From Archilochus colubris (lineage: Eukaryota; Chordata; Aves; Apodiformes; Trochilidae): DNA of 64,000 nt. Numbering within the stretch: position 1 is the first letter of the stretch; every line of letters starts with the position of its first letter. The position numbers and the translations under genes were made by a program. This document shows positions 12,170 through 26,672 of this stretch, piece after piece. A model generated the notes under the pieces. It did no database searches, was not told the origin of the DNA, and saw only the letters and a list, made by a program, of their open reading frames with translations. The stretch is taken from positions 3,139,163 to 3,203,162 of the forward strand of contig CM041090.1 of assembly GCA_023079485.1 (NCBI GenBank), written 5' to 3'.

Positions 12170-12480
12170 AACCAGAGTCATACAGGCTGGAAAAGACCTT
12201 TCAGATCACTGAGTCCAACCATAAATCTAACACTCCCAAGCCCACCACTAAACCATGTCCCAAATGCCACATCTTAAGTCTCTGAAGTATCTCCAGGGAT
12301 GGTGGCTCAACCACTTCCCTGGGCAGCCTGTTCCAATGCTTCACAATGCTTTCAGTTAAGAAATTTTTCCTAGTGTCCATCTAAACCTCCTCTAGTGCAA
12401 CTTCAAACCCTTTCCTCTCCTCCTAGAATTTATTACTTGGGAGAAGAGACTGGCACCCCCCTCTTGATTAGCATCAAGCC
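12170..12480 (-). mobile_element. CR1 LINE, 3' fragment (older copy)
   Basis: On the plus strand it reads as the reverse complement of a CR1 3' end: AGGCTGGAAAAGACC, GATCACTGAGTCCAACC, CCAGGGATGGTGGCTC and CTGGGCAGCCTGTTCCA are signatures. It is diverged from the younger CR1 copies in the window. Confidence 0.85.
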
Positions 12481-12566
12481 AAAAAAATGATTCTCAGCCG
12501 AAATGACTATAAATGCACTATCACCAGTGGTTCTCCTTTCACTGGCACAAGGTGATCTTTCATTTA

Positions 12567-13028
12567 TGGAATCATAGAAGACTTTGGGTTGGAAAGAGCC
12601 TTTAAAGGCCATCCAGTCCAACCCCCTTGCAGTGACGTTGCTCAGAGCCCCATCCAGCCTGACCTTCAATGCTTCCAGGGATGGGGCATCTACCACTTCT
12701 CTGGACATCTTGTTCCAGTGTTTCCTCACCCTCATTGTAAAAAAAAAATTCTTAATATATCTACTTTAAGCCTCTTTTAGGTTAAAACCATTTCCCTTGC
12801 CTAGTGCAACAGGCTCTACTAGGAAGAGTATCCCCAACTTTCTTACAAGCCCCCTTAAAGTACTGGAAGGATCCCATAAGGTTTCCCCAGAGAGGGGATG
12901 AACCACCCCAACTCTCAGTCTTTCCTCACAGGAGTGGTGTCCCATCCCTCTGATCATTTTTTCCCTTCCTCTGGACCAGCTCAGCATGTACCACACTCAA
13001 TCATTCCAGCTCTGGGTTCCAGTGACCT
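12567..13028 (-). mobile_element. CR1 LINE, 3' fragment (older copy)
   Basis: It starts with GGAATCATAGAAG and GGTTGGAAAGAGCC, passes CCAGGGATGGGGCATC, and runs into the degenerate CR1 ORF2 C-terminal region (CCTCACAGGAG, CTCTGGACCAGCTC). The reading frames are broken. It lies head to tail with the 12.2-kb copy. Confidence 0.85.
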
Positions 13029-16000
13029 TTAATGCACAACTTCAGTGCATTAAACATGCAACACTTATCAACAATTTTACCTTTATCAAGCAAAATTATA
13101 CCAGCATCAGTAAGCCACTCTACATTAGGAAAGAGCTCAAATATTTGTACAAGTTTATCATTACAATTAACATCCCCTTAAATCATGACCAAATCAATCC
13201 CTATCAGCCACTGAATTACTTTACTGGAAGCCAACAAGAGAATTTAGGTAGCCTGGTATTCTGGTTGACCCAGATTAGACTTTATATTACCTTACTTGTT
13301 TATGACAACATTTTTTCTAGCTCATTACATATGAGGTTTTTTTCTAAAAAATAAAAATAAGCATTTAGGGCCCAGAGAATGCTGCTCAAACAGCCCTTTA
13401 AAAAACCCTGGATGCAACTTAGCCAGAACAACAAACTTAAAAATGTAGTGATATAGTAGGTGCTGCTTGGTAATTTCCCAAGGTATGGGTACAGAAGAGA
13501 GCACTACACTCTAACATTATCTAGCTTTTATGCCACTTACAGGAAAGAAATACTGGACACTTCCTCAGTCCCAGTATTTAATTGTGCTTTTAGGACTCTT
13601 TTAGCTTCTGATGTATTTAAAGATGATTTTAATTCCTCCTCATTTCACTGCCTATTAGTTACTTTTTCTTGCCCTTCCTCATCCCCCTTTAGTCTTCCAC
13701 AACTGCAAGGGTACAGTTCATATTCTGCACTTTTACCTCCCTCCACTTAATTTTTTGTTCTGTTTTGGATTGTTTTGGTTTTGTTTTGTTGGTTTTTTTG
13801 CACCAACACCTAAAAATGAAGGTCCTCCGAAGATTTCAGATGATGTGGAGAAGCACCACAGCAGCATGAGCAGAAGAGGGTTCCTGCTCACTGCTGAAGG
13901 TACTCAGGGGCTACTTGGCCACCCATATCTGTGTCCCTGTGCCCATCAGGACAGTCAGTCCCCCCAAGATCAGTGTGCAGAGTCCTAGCAGGATGTCAGA
14001 GAGGTTTTTACACCTGGATCAGAGGGATGCTTCAAAGATCCTGGTGCTGTCTGCACACAGCATCACATCCTTCGGGCAGCAAAGGCAGTCAGGCTATGAG
14101 GCACAATGCCCCTTGGCTGGACCAGGACACCAACAGGACTGCTCCAAATCCCAAAGGGCATCCCAAGAAGGTTCCCAGGCAGTGCCACCTGTTTTCTTCA
14201 CAAAGTGGGCAAGGACCTGCCATGTTTTTGCATGACACACATTAAGACCTCCAGTGGTTATCACCACGTTGCTTGCAATCACAGAGCAGAAAACACAACA
14301 ACATCTGAGCTGTTCAGTTCTAATGCAGGGAAAAAAACATCCAAATGGGGTTAAGCATGAAGGAACCTGTGAATTCCTACCCTCATGTATGAGGGCCTTT
14401 ATCGCTGCCCCTCTTGTGGTTATTAGTTAACAGCCACAGACTCTTATCTGCACGGATCAGCCTCCAAAACAGAGCTTTAATTTTACATTTTACTGGCACG
14501 TTTCCCAGACTGGGACATTCTTGCATGTGAAACAGTTGTACAGGAATCCATCCCCTCCTCAGCACACAGCTCCCTCACTCAGTTTCTCACTGCTGGCCTC
14601 CTGGAGGTCATCCCCTCTTCTTTTAAGCAAGATCTTGCAGAGCTTGCACCACTTTTTAAAGAGCAGGCCCAATGGTGAAAGATGGGACTTGAATTCATAC
14701 CCTCTTTCTACAGTTGCATATTATTACCAGAAATAGTAACCCAGAACAGTCAGCTACTGACAAGTTGGGAAGGGGGAATAAAGCACTGCATTCAAGGCTC
14801 CAAGCTCCCTCCAAAACAGCCATCAGAGACCCAAGCTGATTGTTTTCCCCAAGGTGAACTTGCTTACCAAGGCTCCTAAGCCATACCAACCATATTTCAG
14901 GTCCCTTTCTGAAGCACCAGCTGCCACCCAGCCAACACCAGCACCCAGAGATGCCACAAATCAGAGGGAGAACCATCTTGAAGATCAGTGTCCACAGACA
15001 GACACAAACTCCCCCACACCCCCACTGGGAATTTTTTTTTTGCCTTGACAGTCACCACAGTTTAGCTTTACCCCCCAAAAAGTGCAACATTCCTGGGGGC
15101 AAAAATCTCCTCCACCCACTTGTGCAACAGAGGAGCATCCTGGCATGAGAGGACAACACCTGATGACCTGGCTTGATGTATGGCCAGGGCTCTTTTCTGA
15201 CAGCCACAGATCAGGGGTGAATGCAGCCTGCACAGCTAGAGACAAGCTGGAGAAGTCACAAATTCAAATTTGAGTAAAAATTAGAGAGCAGGGAGGATGT
15301 GGGATCAGAGTGGCACAAGCTGCCACTAGGACTTGTCCACACCATTGCCAACTACTCCACTACAGTAGGTAACCATCAGTTCACCAGAAGAAAAGACTGT
15401 TTTCTTTTGAGTTTCACAGTGTAAAAACCCTGGGAGAAAGTCAAGGACTACAAGAAAGGTACCTGGAGGCACCTCCACTTCTGCTGCAGCTCTCTGAAGA
15501 AGCTTGGAGAGTGACCTTCAAAACCACAAGACCTAAAAATCCATCCTACAGCAAGGGAGGGGTGAGAGTTCCCAGTGCTTTCAAATGACTTGCTCAAGAC
15601 CAGCAACTGACATGACAAACAGGACTGGGGTGCCAAGACACCAAATTCCCAGTGTCATCCTGACAACAGACAGGCTGGGGACAAGGAAATTCCCATTTGC
15701 CAACCTGGAGCTCCTCCTGTCATTTCAAGTGGATGCAAGATGCATTCACACTGTCACTTTTACACGGTTCACTGGCAAATCATGTCATCAAAACCTGCTG
15801 TGACCAGACATGACAGGTTTGTTTCTGAGGGGAAAGAAGGAAAAGAACCTCTGAAATAATCCCCAAACTAGTTTTCATGGGGTTTTTTCATGGTGGCTTC
15901 TAGTGAAGCTGGAAAATGCTGCTGTCTTTACAGAATTTGACATAAAATTCTGTGTTATGGCCAGCTGGGAGCACCTGCCCTTTGTTGATCTCAGAGTAGG

Positions 16001-16828
16001 AAGCTATTCCCATGGATCAGCAGAAGCCTCTGCTAACCAGTTATTATTTGCTACAACTTCTCTCCATGAGCTGTTGACTAAGGACTCAACACAGCAGGAT
16101 GCTGACACTGTAAAGCTCCCATGCATGGAATCCCAAGCTCCCTAAAAGCCTCTGGAACAGTATGGCATGCCACAGAGCCAAGGCAGCTACTTACTACACC
16201 TGAAAGAATAGCTCAGTGACTTGTGTTTTAATTTAAAATATATTCCAAATAATTCCCTTTAACTGGAAAACTCCCATTTTCATTTTTGTATTTGGCTCCC
16301 TGCACTCATCTCACAGATTCACAGGATATTTAAGGATAGAAAGAAGAATTAGGTCAACCTGACAGATCCCTTCTATGTCACATGCCCTTACTTTTAGCCT
16401 ACAAACAGGAAAAAAAAAAATCTTCATCCCAGCCCAGCAAGGGGAAGAGAAGCCAATGCTTCATCAGAAGCACATTTCAATTGCTAGCCATGGACAAGCT
16501 ATATGTGAATCCCAGCAGTTCTGGGCACCAGCCAACACTTCTTTCAAAGAGCCCTGCAACCAGGTGGGAAAAGCTGAAATACTCAGCATGTTGGGATGCT
16601 GCTTGGAGCAAATGGAATGAATTGCTTCCCAGGTGAACAAACCTCACCATCTTTGGTCAGGACTGCCAGTTGCACTTCTTTGCCTTTAGCTTCTTGAAGT
16701 TAAAAATTCACACCTACCAATACAAAGTTAAAGCAAACAGACATGAAACCCCAGTATTAAATCAAGATGTTATTCCACCAACACTTGTCTCTCCAAGGAG
16801 AGAATAAGTGTACAGTCAAGTGTGGCAG

Positions 16829-17370
16829 ATCATAGAATCATAGAATTGGCTGGGTTGGAAGGGACCTCAGAGATCATCGAGTCCAACCCTTGATCCACTC
16901 CTGCTGCAGTTCCCAGCTCATGGCACTGAGTGCCACATCCAGTCTCTTTTGAAATATCTCCAGACACGGAGAATCCGCTACTTCCCTGGGCAGCCCATTC
17001 CAATGGCTGATCACCCTCTCCATAAAGAAATTCTTTCTAATATCCAACCTAAACTTCCCCTGGCACAACTTGAGACCCTGCCCTCTTGTCTTGCTGAGAG
17101 TTGCCTGGGAAAAGAGCCCAACCCCCCCCTGGCTCCAACCTCCTTTCAGGGAGTTGGAGAGAGTGATGAGGTCTCCCCTGAGCCGCCTCTTCTTTAGGCT
17201 GAACACCCCCAGCTCCCTCAGCCTCTCCTCATAGGGTCTGTGCTCGAGTCTTTTCACCAGCCTCCTTTGGACCTGCTCCAGGACCTCGTTACCCTTCCTG
17301 AACTGGGGGGCCCAGAACTGGACACAGGACTCGAGCTGTGGCCTCACCAGCGCTGAGTACAGGGGCAAAT
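16829..17370 (-). mobile_element. CR1 LINE, 5'-truncated 3' end with partial ORF2
   Basis: It has the 3' tail (ATCATAGAATCATAGAATTG) at its left end, then GGTTGGAAGGGACCTCAGAG. The minus frame reads the CR1 ORF2 C-terminus ([44 protein letters not shown], ending [14 protein letters not shown]). It is 5' truncated near 17,370. It is an old insertion now in PRDM11 intron 1, with no intact ORF. Confidence 0.92.
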
Positions 17371-20300
17371 GTAAGCCTTGCTCCTTAAGGCACTGCTGAA
17401 AGGTGTTTGGATAGCAATAGTGATAAGCACTGAATAAAAACATATCCATAGCAGAGCCCTGGATATATATCCATGCAGTATCTTCTCAGCTTTCCCAAAA
17501 TTTTTGTCATTCTTCTCAGTAACTCCTCCAATCTCTACAACACTTCAAGATGCTGGCACTGGAAAGCCATCCCGACATTAAGACTGAGCCTGAATAAACA
17601 AAACCACTACAGACGTGAAAGCATCTCCTCACCCTGATTCACTGCCTCCCTGCTTGTATATCCAAATCACAGTTGTCTTTTCCAGCCAGAACCTGGCACA
17701 GGAAGCTCCCTGAAGCTGCCTGCCCATCCTGACCCTGACATTCTCAGAGGCAACTGCGTGGGACTCAGCCTCTGCAGATCACGTTTGGGAGATGCCTTTC
17801 CAGGTTCATAACTCTTTGCTTGTCTGCATGAAAATGATTTTGTTCCGATGGCTCCACTTACCAAACAAATGGCATTACTGCCCTTCCTGCCCCTATCAAT
17901 AGCTACAACTCAGCAAACTTCTTTCATCTACACATTTTGCCAGTGGTGAGTCCTGCTTTCTGCATCCCTGAGTAAGTCTCAGGCCAAACTGGCTCCTCCC
18001 TTCCTCTTGTTTCATAGAGAAGGGTCATCGAGTCTTCCTCTGAAAATGTCATCTCCACCTACCAGGCTGCAGAGGTTCTTCTATAAAATGATCAAGCTTG
18101 ATTTTAAAATAGCTGGGTTATTTGCTCCCCTTCTCTAAGGCAAGAACGCCAGATCTGCTGATGCCAAAAAAATATTCTCGACTTCCATCTTAAAGTTAAT
18201 CCACAGTTGATTTATTAGTGTCCTTTAGCTTAGAATATCCTTCATCCTCCTTACTGTTTATAGCACTACTCCAGTTTATTTATTGGATGCTGACCCTCTA
18301 TCAATCACTACCTTACCACTTGTATTTTATTGATATTCTTTGGCATTAGGTATTAATTGGGTTCTCATGCACCAAGAGAACTTATATACTGCCTTATATA
18401 TCCAAGTATATTGCATCTACAGATCTTTCATTACACCAACAGTAACCTTCTCAAAGAATAAAATCAGACCTCTATGCAAAGTACAAGACACTTGCCATAA
18501 CAGCAAGCTTCAAGCATGAATTACTTTGTAGGTTTCTACCCAGGACTGGTGTCATGCTGCCCAACCTATCATCCCCTGAGCCATCCACATGGTGATTTTC
18601 AGAACCATCCCAACCAGATCACTCTAACAGTCTCCTGGATTTGCCGAGCTCCATCAACACTGATTCAAAATTAACACCAGCAAGCCAGAGACCTCCTCTC
18701 ATTCATCTGCTGTTCACTTTGTTTCAAGAGAATGTGGTTTTTCCCACGTGCAGCAGCCAGCAAAACTCTTTCTTACCCACAGCACTCATGCTCTGCAACT
18801 CCTATGCAGGTCCCCAGATCCCTAGGTTGTAGGGCTCAATTTTGGGTTAACAATTTATCCTTTCCCAGCTGCTGGCCCAGATGGCCATCAAGTGCACACA
18901 GCTCAACAAGGGGAAGTTATGTTTGGGTCTGGAAAAGTGAAGTTTTTCATCATGCAGATGCTTTTACCGACAGCAGAGATCTGACCTTACTGCCCAAACA
19001 TCTCCTCCGTGGGCAGAGAAAAAGGCAGAAGTGAGGAAGTGTTTGGTGGGCAACCAGCAGGCTGGGCCACCACAGCATTCCTGCTCTTCTGCTGTGCTAG
19101 GAAAGGGAAAAGCCACTGGAGTGCCTTTAATGTTTTATAAGGCACATGCAGAAAATCCAAGCCTCCCGGTGGGGTCCCGCCAGCCTAGCTGCATCCCTGG
19201 GACCTGGCCACATTGCACCACAGCCTGGCTGCTCACCATCAGCTCACACACACCCAGAGGACCCTTGCACTTGTGCAGGCTGGCCAGCTGAAACGTCCCT
19301 GTGGGTGAGTGACACCAGTGATTCACATGTCTGAACATCGATGGAGGTAAAAATGGGAAAGGGAAGGGAAGGAAAGGCGCGGGGGTGGGCAGGAAGCAAA
19401 CCCCAGACACCACTTTCTAAATAGCAGAGGTGGCTATTCTGGCTAGCAAACTTCCACTTTAATTTCTAACCCACAGAGATGGGAAATGATTCATGAAAAA
19501 TCAACAGGATAAAATCAGCTGGAAGGCAGAGAGATAATTCATGCAACCCAACCGCCATGGGCTGCGGTGCCAGCACTACCAGCACTGCCTGGCATTTCAG
19601 CCTCCCCTGCCCTTCAGGGACTGGCACTCAGCCAGCAATCAGCTCCACATATATTTCCTTAGTGTCTAAATTAGCCCCTCTGGAGAGCACATCCATCTTT
19701 TAACAAGACAGCCTTTCACTCAGCACTCCTTCTAGAAGTCCCACTTTTTTTCTTTTTTCTGATTGCCTGATGGACTCTTGTCTTTTTCTGCCACGGGTGA
19801 ATGTTCAGTGGGTTATAGTACAGGATGAGTTAAGACTGACAAGGACAGACAGGCTTCTTTAAGCCATGGATAAACTATAAACAAAGTACCAACCACCCCA
19901 CCAAGTCAGAAGGGTCAGTAAGTTTCACCAGAGCACCCTTTTCCTGCACAAAGCCAACAACACACAACAGAGTGCTGGTCTGCTGGCTTTTGCCAAGTCT
20001 GCCTTTGAATTCTGTCACATAAAAGCCATAATACCACAAAACACAATTTCACCCTTGATACAGCCACATGAGAGAAAGCTTCTTGAGAAGCTTACTTACA
20101 AATCACGTCCCAAAGCTCCTCATCCCAAAGGTATCCTCATCCCAAAGGCCTCCAAGATACCTCTGGACTTCCAGTAGGTACCTGGTTAGGGTGAAATGCT
20201 CCCTTTACCACCACCCAACTCAAAAGCTTCAGGAATCAAACAAACTGTAAAGCCCCTGTAGCAATGATACCTCTAGGCAGGCAGACAGGCTCAGTGACAG

Positions 20301-20952
20301 GGGAATCCCCATTCAGTTGGGACCTGTGGGTAGAGATGCAAAATCCTGCTTTTGTACCATCTGTCCTGTTCATTTTTGTTGATGGATGTTCTGTGATGGT
20401 TCCTCTATGCTTGTTACAGTGGTTTCTCTCTACCTGAGCAGACAACTCCACTTGTTCAGCAAAGAGGGAAAGAATATTTGGGGAAAAAAACAAGCAGGTA
20501 GGAGCAAACCCTACTTTAATTTCTTCCTAAAATTCTAACCAACTAGCTCAGTTCTTTCAAAGCCCTAACAACCAGGCAGAACAAGAACAAATCAACTGTT
20601 CCACAAAATGCAGAGGGAGCAAAAGCAAGAGCCATATTTATTTCTCCTCATTTGTACCCTCTTGCAGGCCATTAGGGAGATAAGATCTCACAGTACAACA
20701 GACATTATTCAGGGCTGGTAAATCTGTCTGCAGGTTGGGGGCTCGGGTTACACTGCTTGGATGAGTCCTGGCTGAGCATGGGTCACATCGACCCCCTTTT
20801 CCTTGGGGCAGGCAGCAGTCCAGATACTCCCAGTGTCTGATCTGCCAGGAAATCAGATATCCGTGTGCTGAATTCACCACCACCACCATCTGATCTGCAC
20901 ATTCCCTTCCATAAAGAGAGGGGTGTTCAGACCCTGTATATTCTAATGCAGC

Positions 20953-21083
20953 TAACTAAAAAAAAAAAAAAAAAAGAATATAAATAAATATATAAATATA
21001 TATATATGTAAATAAATATATAAATAAATAAAAATAAATAAATATAAATAAAGAATATATTTACATATATATATATATATATT
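20953..21083. repeat. AT-rich microsatellite (TAAA/TATA-type)
   Basis: An 18-bp A run leads into imperfect AAATA and TATA repeats, then a TTTACA(TA)n stretch. The ...ATATATATATGTAAA... at about 21,000 and TTTACATATATATAT at about 21,059 are inverted copies that could pair as a hairpin. Confidence 0.9.
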
Positions 21084-24000
21084 CAGCAGCTCCTCAAGTG
21101 CATCTTCTACATCAAGGTGTTGGGTTGCACAGCAGTGCCCAGTTGTCTACATGACAGACATTCTGATAATGCTGATTAGCAGGAAAAGCTCAGGAACTCA
21201 TTGAATTCCAGCCCAGAAAGAGCATGCCACAGTGAATTCATGTAACAAGTCACTGAGGGACTGCAAAAGTTCATCAGCTGCCCCAAGAGAATCCAAAAGC
21301 AACATTTCAACACCCAAGTACAGAATGAGACCTAGTTTAAAAAAAAAACAAACAAACAAAAAGCAAAACTACTAACCACCAGTTAAGTCCATCAGACCTG
21401 AAGAGCATATGTTAGCATCTGATTTCATTGGTGCTGGCTTTGTATACATCCAATTAAATGAAGTCAAGTGGATCCACCTTTCTGGAGGTACTGCCTTTCC
21501 AGCAGCAATTCAGCATTAGCTGGTGGGATGCCTCACTGAGGGTCAGGCACTGTTGCACCCATCCAGCAGTTGTTTCCTACATGATTTTGGTAAAATTTCT
21601 CCAGAAACCAAGCAACTTGCACACCAAGCATAAGGAAGTTCTCTTGCCAACCACGAAGGGAAGAGAAATCAAGTAGCTAAAAAACTTCTGCTCTTCAAAA
21701 ACTGATCAATCTCATTTGAGCTCAAGAAAGACAATCTGCATGCTTAGGTGTCTACACATGACAGCTCTAGAACTTCACAAGAGTATGTTCATGTGTCATC
21801 AGTATGGATTTTCCCTTCAGTTTCCAAGTGTTTTCATTAATTTCCTCCAAAAGGATAAAAGGACTTAACCCTACCAACTGTAGCATGTTTAATACTCACA
21901 TGACCATTTCCAAGCAAAGTATCTCCAATTTAAAAAAAATAGCAGATGACCTGAAACACTCCCCCAGCCTTGGAACAAAAGAAATAATAATTAAAAAAAC
22001 CAAACAAGCAAACAAACAAAAAAAAAAACCAGCACCAAATCCCACCCCTAATATACACAGATGTGGGGAAGCCAAGGTTTATCGACAGGAAAGGTATAAA
22101 GAGAACACACTGGGAATGGAACATTGGTAATCTCAACCCATCTTAAGGCTTTCTAGGAAGATGTTAAGTACATTTATTTAGTCTGCTCAGTTGAGTCTGC
22201 AGCTGAAGGACCACATTTAACACCACTCAGCATATTATGTTTTCACAATACAGCTCCACTGCACTGAAAAGGAATGTACTAGACAATATTTCACGTTGGT
22301 TATCAGCCTGGAAACAGCTGATGTCCCTGACTAACATCAGCTCCAATTACCAGCCTTCCACACCAAAATATTCTGAAAGGGAATCCGCAGGGGCCACAGG
22401 AGCTGCATGCCCACAGTGCCCTGACCTGCACCCAGGGCTCCCCAGAACCCAGGGCTCCCCAGCACCCAGGGATTACCTGGCTCCAAGACCAGCAAAGGAG
22501 CATTGCTGGCTCTCAGCAAATTACAGCAATTCCCCTAGACAATCCCCACACAAGACAATCCCCCAGCTCACGTCCCGTGCACTTTCACTTCTCTGTCCTC
22601 AAACATCACCTCTGGTACCCACGGCTCAGCCATCCCCAGGCATCCTGGCTGAGGAACAGCAGTCCCTCCCCCAGGACAAGGCACTAAGGGTGGGAGTCAA
22701 ATTAGCCCAGCTGAAAAGCCAAAGCCCAAAGAGGACAGAAGAAAGGGAGCAAGGAAATGAAGCCATTTCTCAGAATGTGCTCAAACTGGAAGACTTTGCT
22801 CACGGATTCCCTTCGGATGGGTCCTTTATTGATGGCTGCCTGTGACTGCGGGACTCAAACCATCTCCTGCAGAGCACACTACTGATCCCTCTCTGGAAGC
22901 TGCCAGTTTCTGCAGCTTTAACCTTAAATTATAAGGTTTGTACCCGCTGACTGCAGGGAAAACTCTGAAACACCAGAATGCTGCCTCCTTGCCTTGCAGA
23001 GGAGGCCTTTGGGCAGCAGGTCTCAATGGTACAAACTGTCCTGTTTGTACAAATGGACCAGTGACAAGGATGAACAGCAACAAAGCTTCAAGCATCAAGA
23101 TTTCCAACTTTTGTTTCTCAACCACTGTCTTTGAGCAGAAAGGACACTTCATGAACACAGTCTGGGATGGAAGGAGGAAACATGCCAGCATTAGTACCAT
23201 CTCCACTGACTCCAGCTCAAGTCCAAAGCCTAAATGATAAGCACAGTGACTAAACCTCTCAAAACCAACGCTGTAAATGTGATTCTAGACACCAAGTCCA
23301 AATTTACCCCCTTGACTTCCACTTTTTCCCCTTCCTTGTTCTCAGTTCTCACAGTCTCTTCTACTAGTAAGGTAGGGCCTAGTACATGGTGCGCACTTTA
23401 AAGAAAAACTCTAACATGGGATGCTTGTGCTGCCCTCCCCACTGGTTTTCTTCTCCATCCACCATGGGTGCTACCATCTTCCAAAGAAGCCACAGGACCA
23501 CTCTGTGCATTCAGGTGCTATTAGTTTGGCCTCTTTTTACCTGCAAATGTCCTCCCTTTCCAAAGCACTTTTCCCTCAACTTCCTTCTGAAGATGCCATG
23601 CATGACCTGTCTCTCACCTCATTCTCTCTGCTCTTTCTTTGGGAGGTTTGACTTGCTACTGGAATCCACTGGCATGGACAAGTTTAACAAGTAGGGATTC
23701 CTGAAAAGCAACATTTCACTACACAGCTTTAGAAGGACCACTGCTCTAGAGGTTTTATTTAAAACCACCTGCAGTAGCAGAGAAGACTTCACGGGGAGAA
23801 CAGAAGGGCCTCTGAAAATTAAAACCTTTACTCCACTACTGCTATGGATGTGTCTGAAAAACCTCTTGGCCCTGAGGCCTGAAGGACCTGTCCTCAGGTC
23901 AGAGAACTCAGCACTGAGGTAGAAAGACATGTTAAGCACACCCAGATGGCTCATGGATTTCTTAAAATGCCAGAAAGCTGCAAATCCAAACTGAGGAATA

Positions 24001-26672
24001 AAAGTGATGTTTTGGCTTTCTTAGGAAAACGAGTTGTTCATAGGTCTTGGATGTTCCCAACACAAAGCAGGTATAAAAAGTTCCCACATGAGCTCACCCC
24101 ACTAGGATTCTTACAGCTCCCCAGCCTTGTATCAAGTTTTAGCAGCTTATTTCTGCCTTATGGAGGTTCCCTGGTTAATCTCCAGAATTACTGATTGTAA
24201 AAAGAAAACCAAACCAAAACAAAACCATTTCGGCTTTGAGGCTATGTTTAGTTTCTCCATGTAATTTTTCACACATGTGCTAACAACACTGGATTGGCAA
24301 CAGCAATTTAAAACATGCTACTCCAAAATGTCATGAGTATTAGGCAGTATTTTAAGAGCTCCGGAAATGGTTAGTAGCACTTAGAGTCAAGCCAGCAAGA
24401 GAGAGGCCCTGCTAACAGCAAATACAGCAATAAAGAGATAAGTAAAAAGCCTGTACTTCTCTTGCATAAATCGACACGGGGGAAAAAAAACCCCAAAACC
24501 CCCACAGCTTTACTCAGGAATTAACCAGCATGAGACAGAAGTTACAAAAGAATATGAAAAAAAAAAAAAACAAAACCCAGATGGATAAAGTGTACGCTGT
24601 GCTCTTTAGAAAAAAGGGTGAAGACCTCTCCTGCCTGGGCTTGTCATTTTTCTCCTCACTGTACATACTTCACTCTGATTCCTGGCTGAGGGAGGCAACT
24701 TCCACTCCCTCAATGCTGCTGGCCCCCCCAATGGCAAAGGCAGCCACTCGCAGTGGAGGAGCCCTCCCTGCTTCAGGGTCCTCTTGGCAGTGTTCATGGG
24801 GCACAACCTCACCCCCCAACACCCATTTCAAACAGGTCCATCACTTCCCAGCAACGCATACAAGCCAACAACCTGCCCCCAGCCCAGTAAGACCGACTTT
24901 GCTTCAGTACAGCAAAAGTAGGGTGGTAGAGACAAGTCCTTACTTTTGTCCTTCATTAATTAAAATCGGGTATCGCGCCCTAAAAAGAGGTGCCACTTAA
25001 AAAAAAAAAAAAAAGCCAGAAGTAACTGCATAAAATAGTCCAGAAGTCACTGTGCTCCACGAAGATGCTAGAGGAGCAACAGGACACTCTCCTGCAACCA
25101 CCAAGCTCTACACCAAAGCCAGCACTGACCCAGGAGCCACAGCATCTCCTTTACACTCCACAAACACCCAGAAGCAGCATCAGCGTTTGACACAACTCCC
25201 AGGGCAGGAGGGAACTTACTTCCTACACCCTGCAGTGGGATCCATCACCTCCCAGAGCCAGGGCAACCTTCAGCATCTCCCACAGCTGCCTCAAACCCTC
25301 CCGGGTGAGGGGCTACAGCTTTTCCTTTGCTAACACAGCCTTTCCACCAGCCTCACCCACAGACCCCCATACTTGGAACTCTTTGCAGACCGCAGGAGAG
25401 CCCAACATCGCTCAGCTTTGTGCTAAGCTATTATTTTTAGAGCCAGGAACACCTCTGGGCAAAAAGCACCCCTTGTGATGAGCAAACATCACCTGAACGC
25501 TTTCGTTTTCCAACTACAGCCTGTACTGGGAAACAAACAACGCGCCCTCCTGGCCAGGGATGTGTGGCTGTCGTGGGGGTTTTTACACATTAGAAAGTTG
25601 AGAGAGTCATTTCCCTTTCCACTTTCGCTGCTTATTATCTCGGTTTGACTACACGAGCGGAAATTTAGGGGGGCACAAAACCACAACCCAGGCAGCACCG
25701 GTCTCACACATCACTGGCAGGACTGCATCCAGAGGGGCTGCTGGATATTTGGGGCTGGGGCTCCTTCTCTTGCTCAAAGGCAGTGCTGGAAAGCAACCCG
25801 GTTTGTTATTTATTATTTTTTAAGCTGGTTCTGCCAGTTCTCTTTATGGAGAAGCATTAATCACCAGGGGAAAAAAAAAAACAAAACAAGAGGAAGCACC
25901 ATCGAGCCAACAACTTTGCCCACAGGCCACATTTTTTTTTTTTTTTTTTGGTCAGGGATCCGAAACTGGGACGCTGGAGGTTATTTTTCACCTACAGAGC
26001 GTAGGAATTGGGTTTATAGAAGAGAACCACGCTCCCTGCCCAAGGGCAACTCGTGGGACGCAGGAGATGTTGCGGGCGCAGCTACCGCGCAGTCTTCCCG
26101 GACCACCCCGGGGTGGAAGAGAAGCCCTTCAGCGGCGTTCGACGGGAACCCCCCCTCCCATAACCATGTCGCCTGTCGCCGTGTCGCGCCCCGGATCGTC
26201 CCGCCCCCGCGTTCCAATGTGGCGCTCGCCCGCCCGCCCCCGCCGTCGATTGGTCGCCGGCCGCGTCACTCGCCGGCCCCCGCTACGGCCTCGGGGAGGG
26301 GGGGGACGACGACGGCGAAGGGAAGGGCGGGCGCAGCCGCGGCGGGGAGCTGCGGGGCCGGGCTGGGCCCCAGCACCGCCCGCCCCGTGAAGGGAAAAGC
26401 GGGAGAAAACCGGGGGGGGGATGTATGATAGGGGGGGACACCTCTACCTGTGCCCGCGAGTCGCCGCCGCGCCCGATGCGGGCACCGCTCCCGCGGCGGG
26501 CAGCGCGAAGGTTCCCACCACCCCTTCCCCTCGCCCACCGGGTTGGATTTCCCGCCCCCCTCCCCCCCCCCTCCCAGCCCTCCCCTCCTTCTCCCCCCCT
26601 CTCTCTCCCTCCCCTCCCCGTGCTCCGCAGCCATTTTCGTGGCCACCTTGGCGACCAGAGGGGCTGACTCAC

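Larger units (their letters stand above)
11277..26672 (-). other. PRDM11 intron 1 (about 15.4 kb)
   Basis: The intron runs from the GTGAGT donor at 26,672 in the CpG island to the CAG acceptor at 11,277. It holds three CR1 fragments (12,170-12,480; 12,567-13,028; 16,829-17,370), an AT-rich microsatellite near 21.0 kb, short tandem duplications near 20,123-20,157 and 22,424-22,475, and poly(A) or poly(T) runs such as 25,931-25,949. I found no coding exon in it. Long stretches (11.3-12.1, 13.0-16.8, 17.4-20.9 and 21.1-26.0 kb) show nothing identifiable. Confidence 0.8.

Noticed and set aside
22237..22845. Plus-strand 202-codon frame in PRDM11 intron 1
   Set aside because: No recognisable domain, no promoter or splice context, and composition typical of chance frames in C-rich intron. 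Not listed as a gene.
24530..25000. Plus-strand 156-codon frame
   Set aside because: Begins in a poly(A)-derived Lys run and has no family resemblance.
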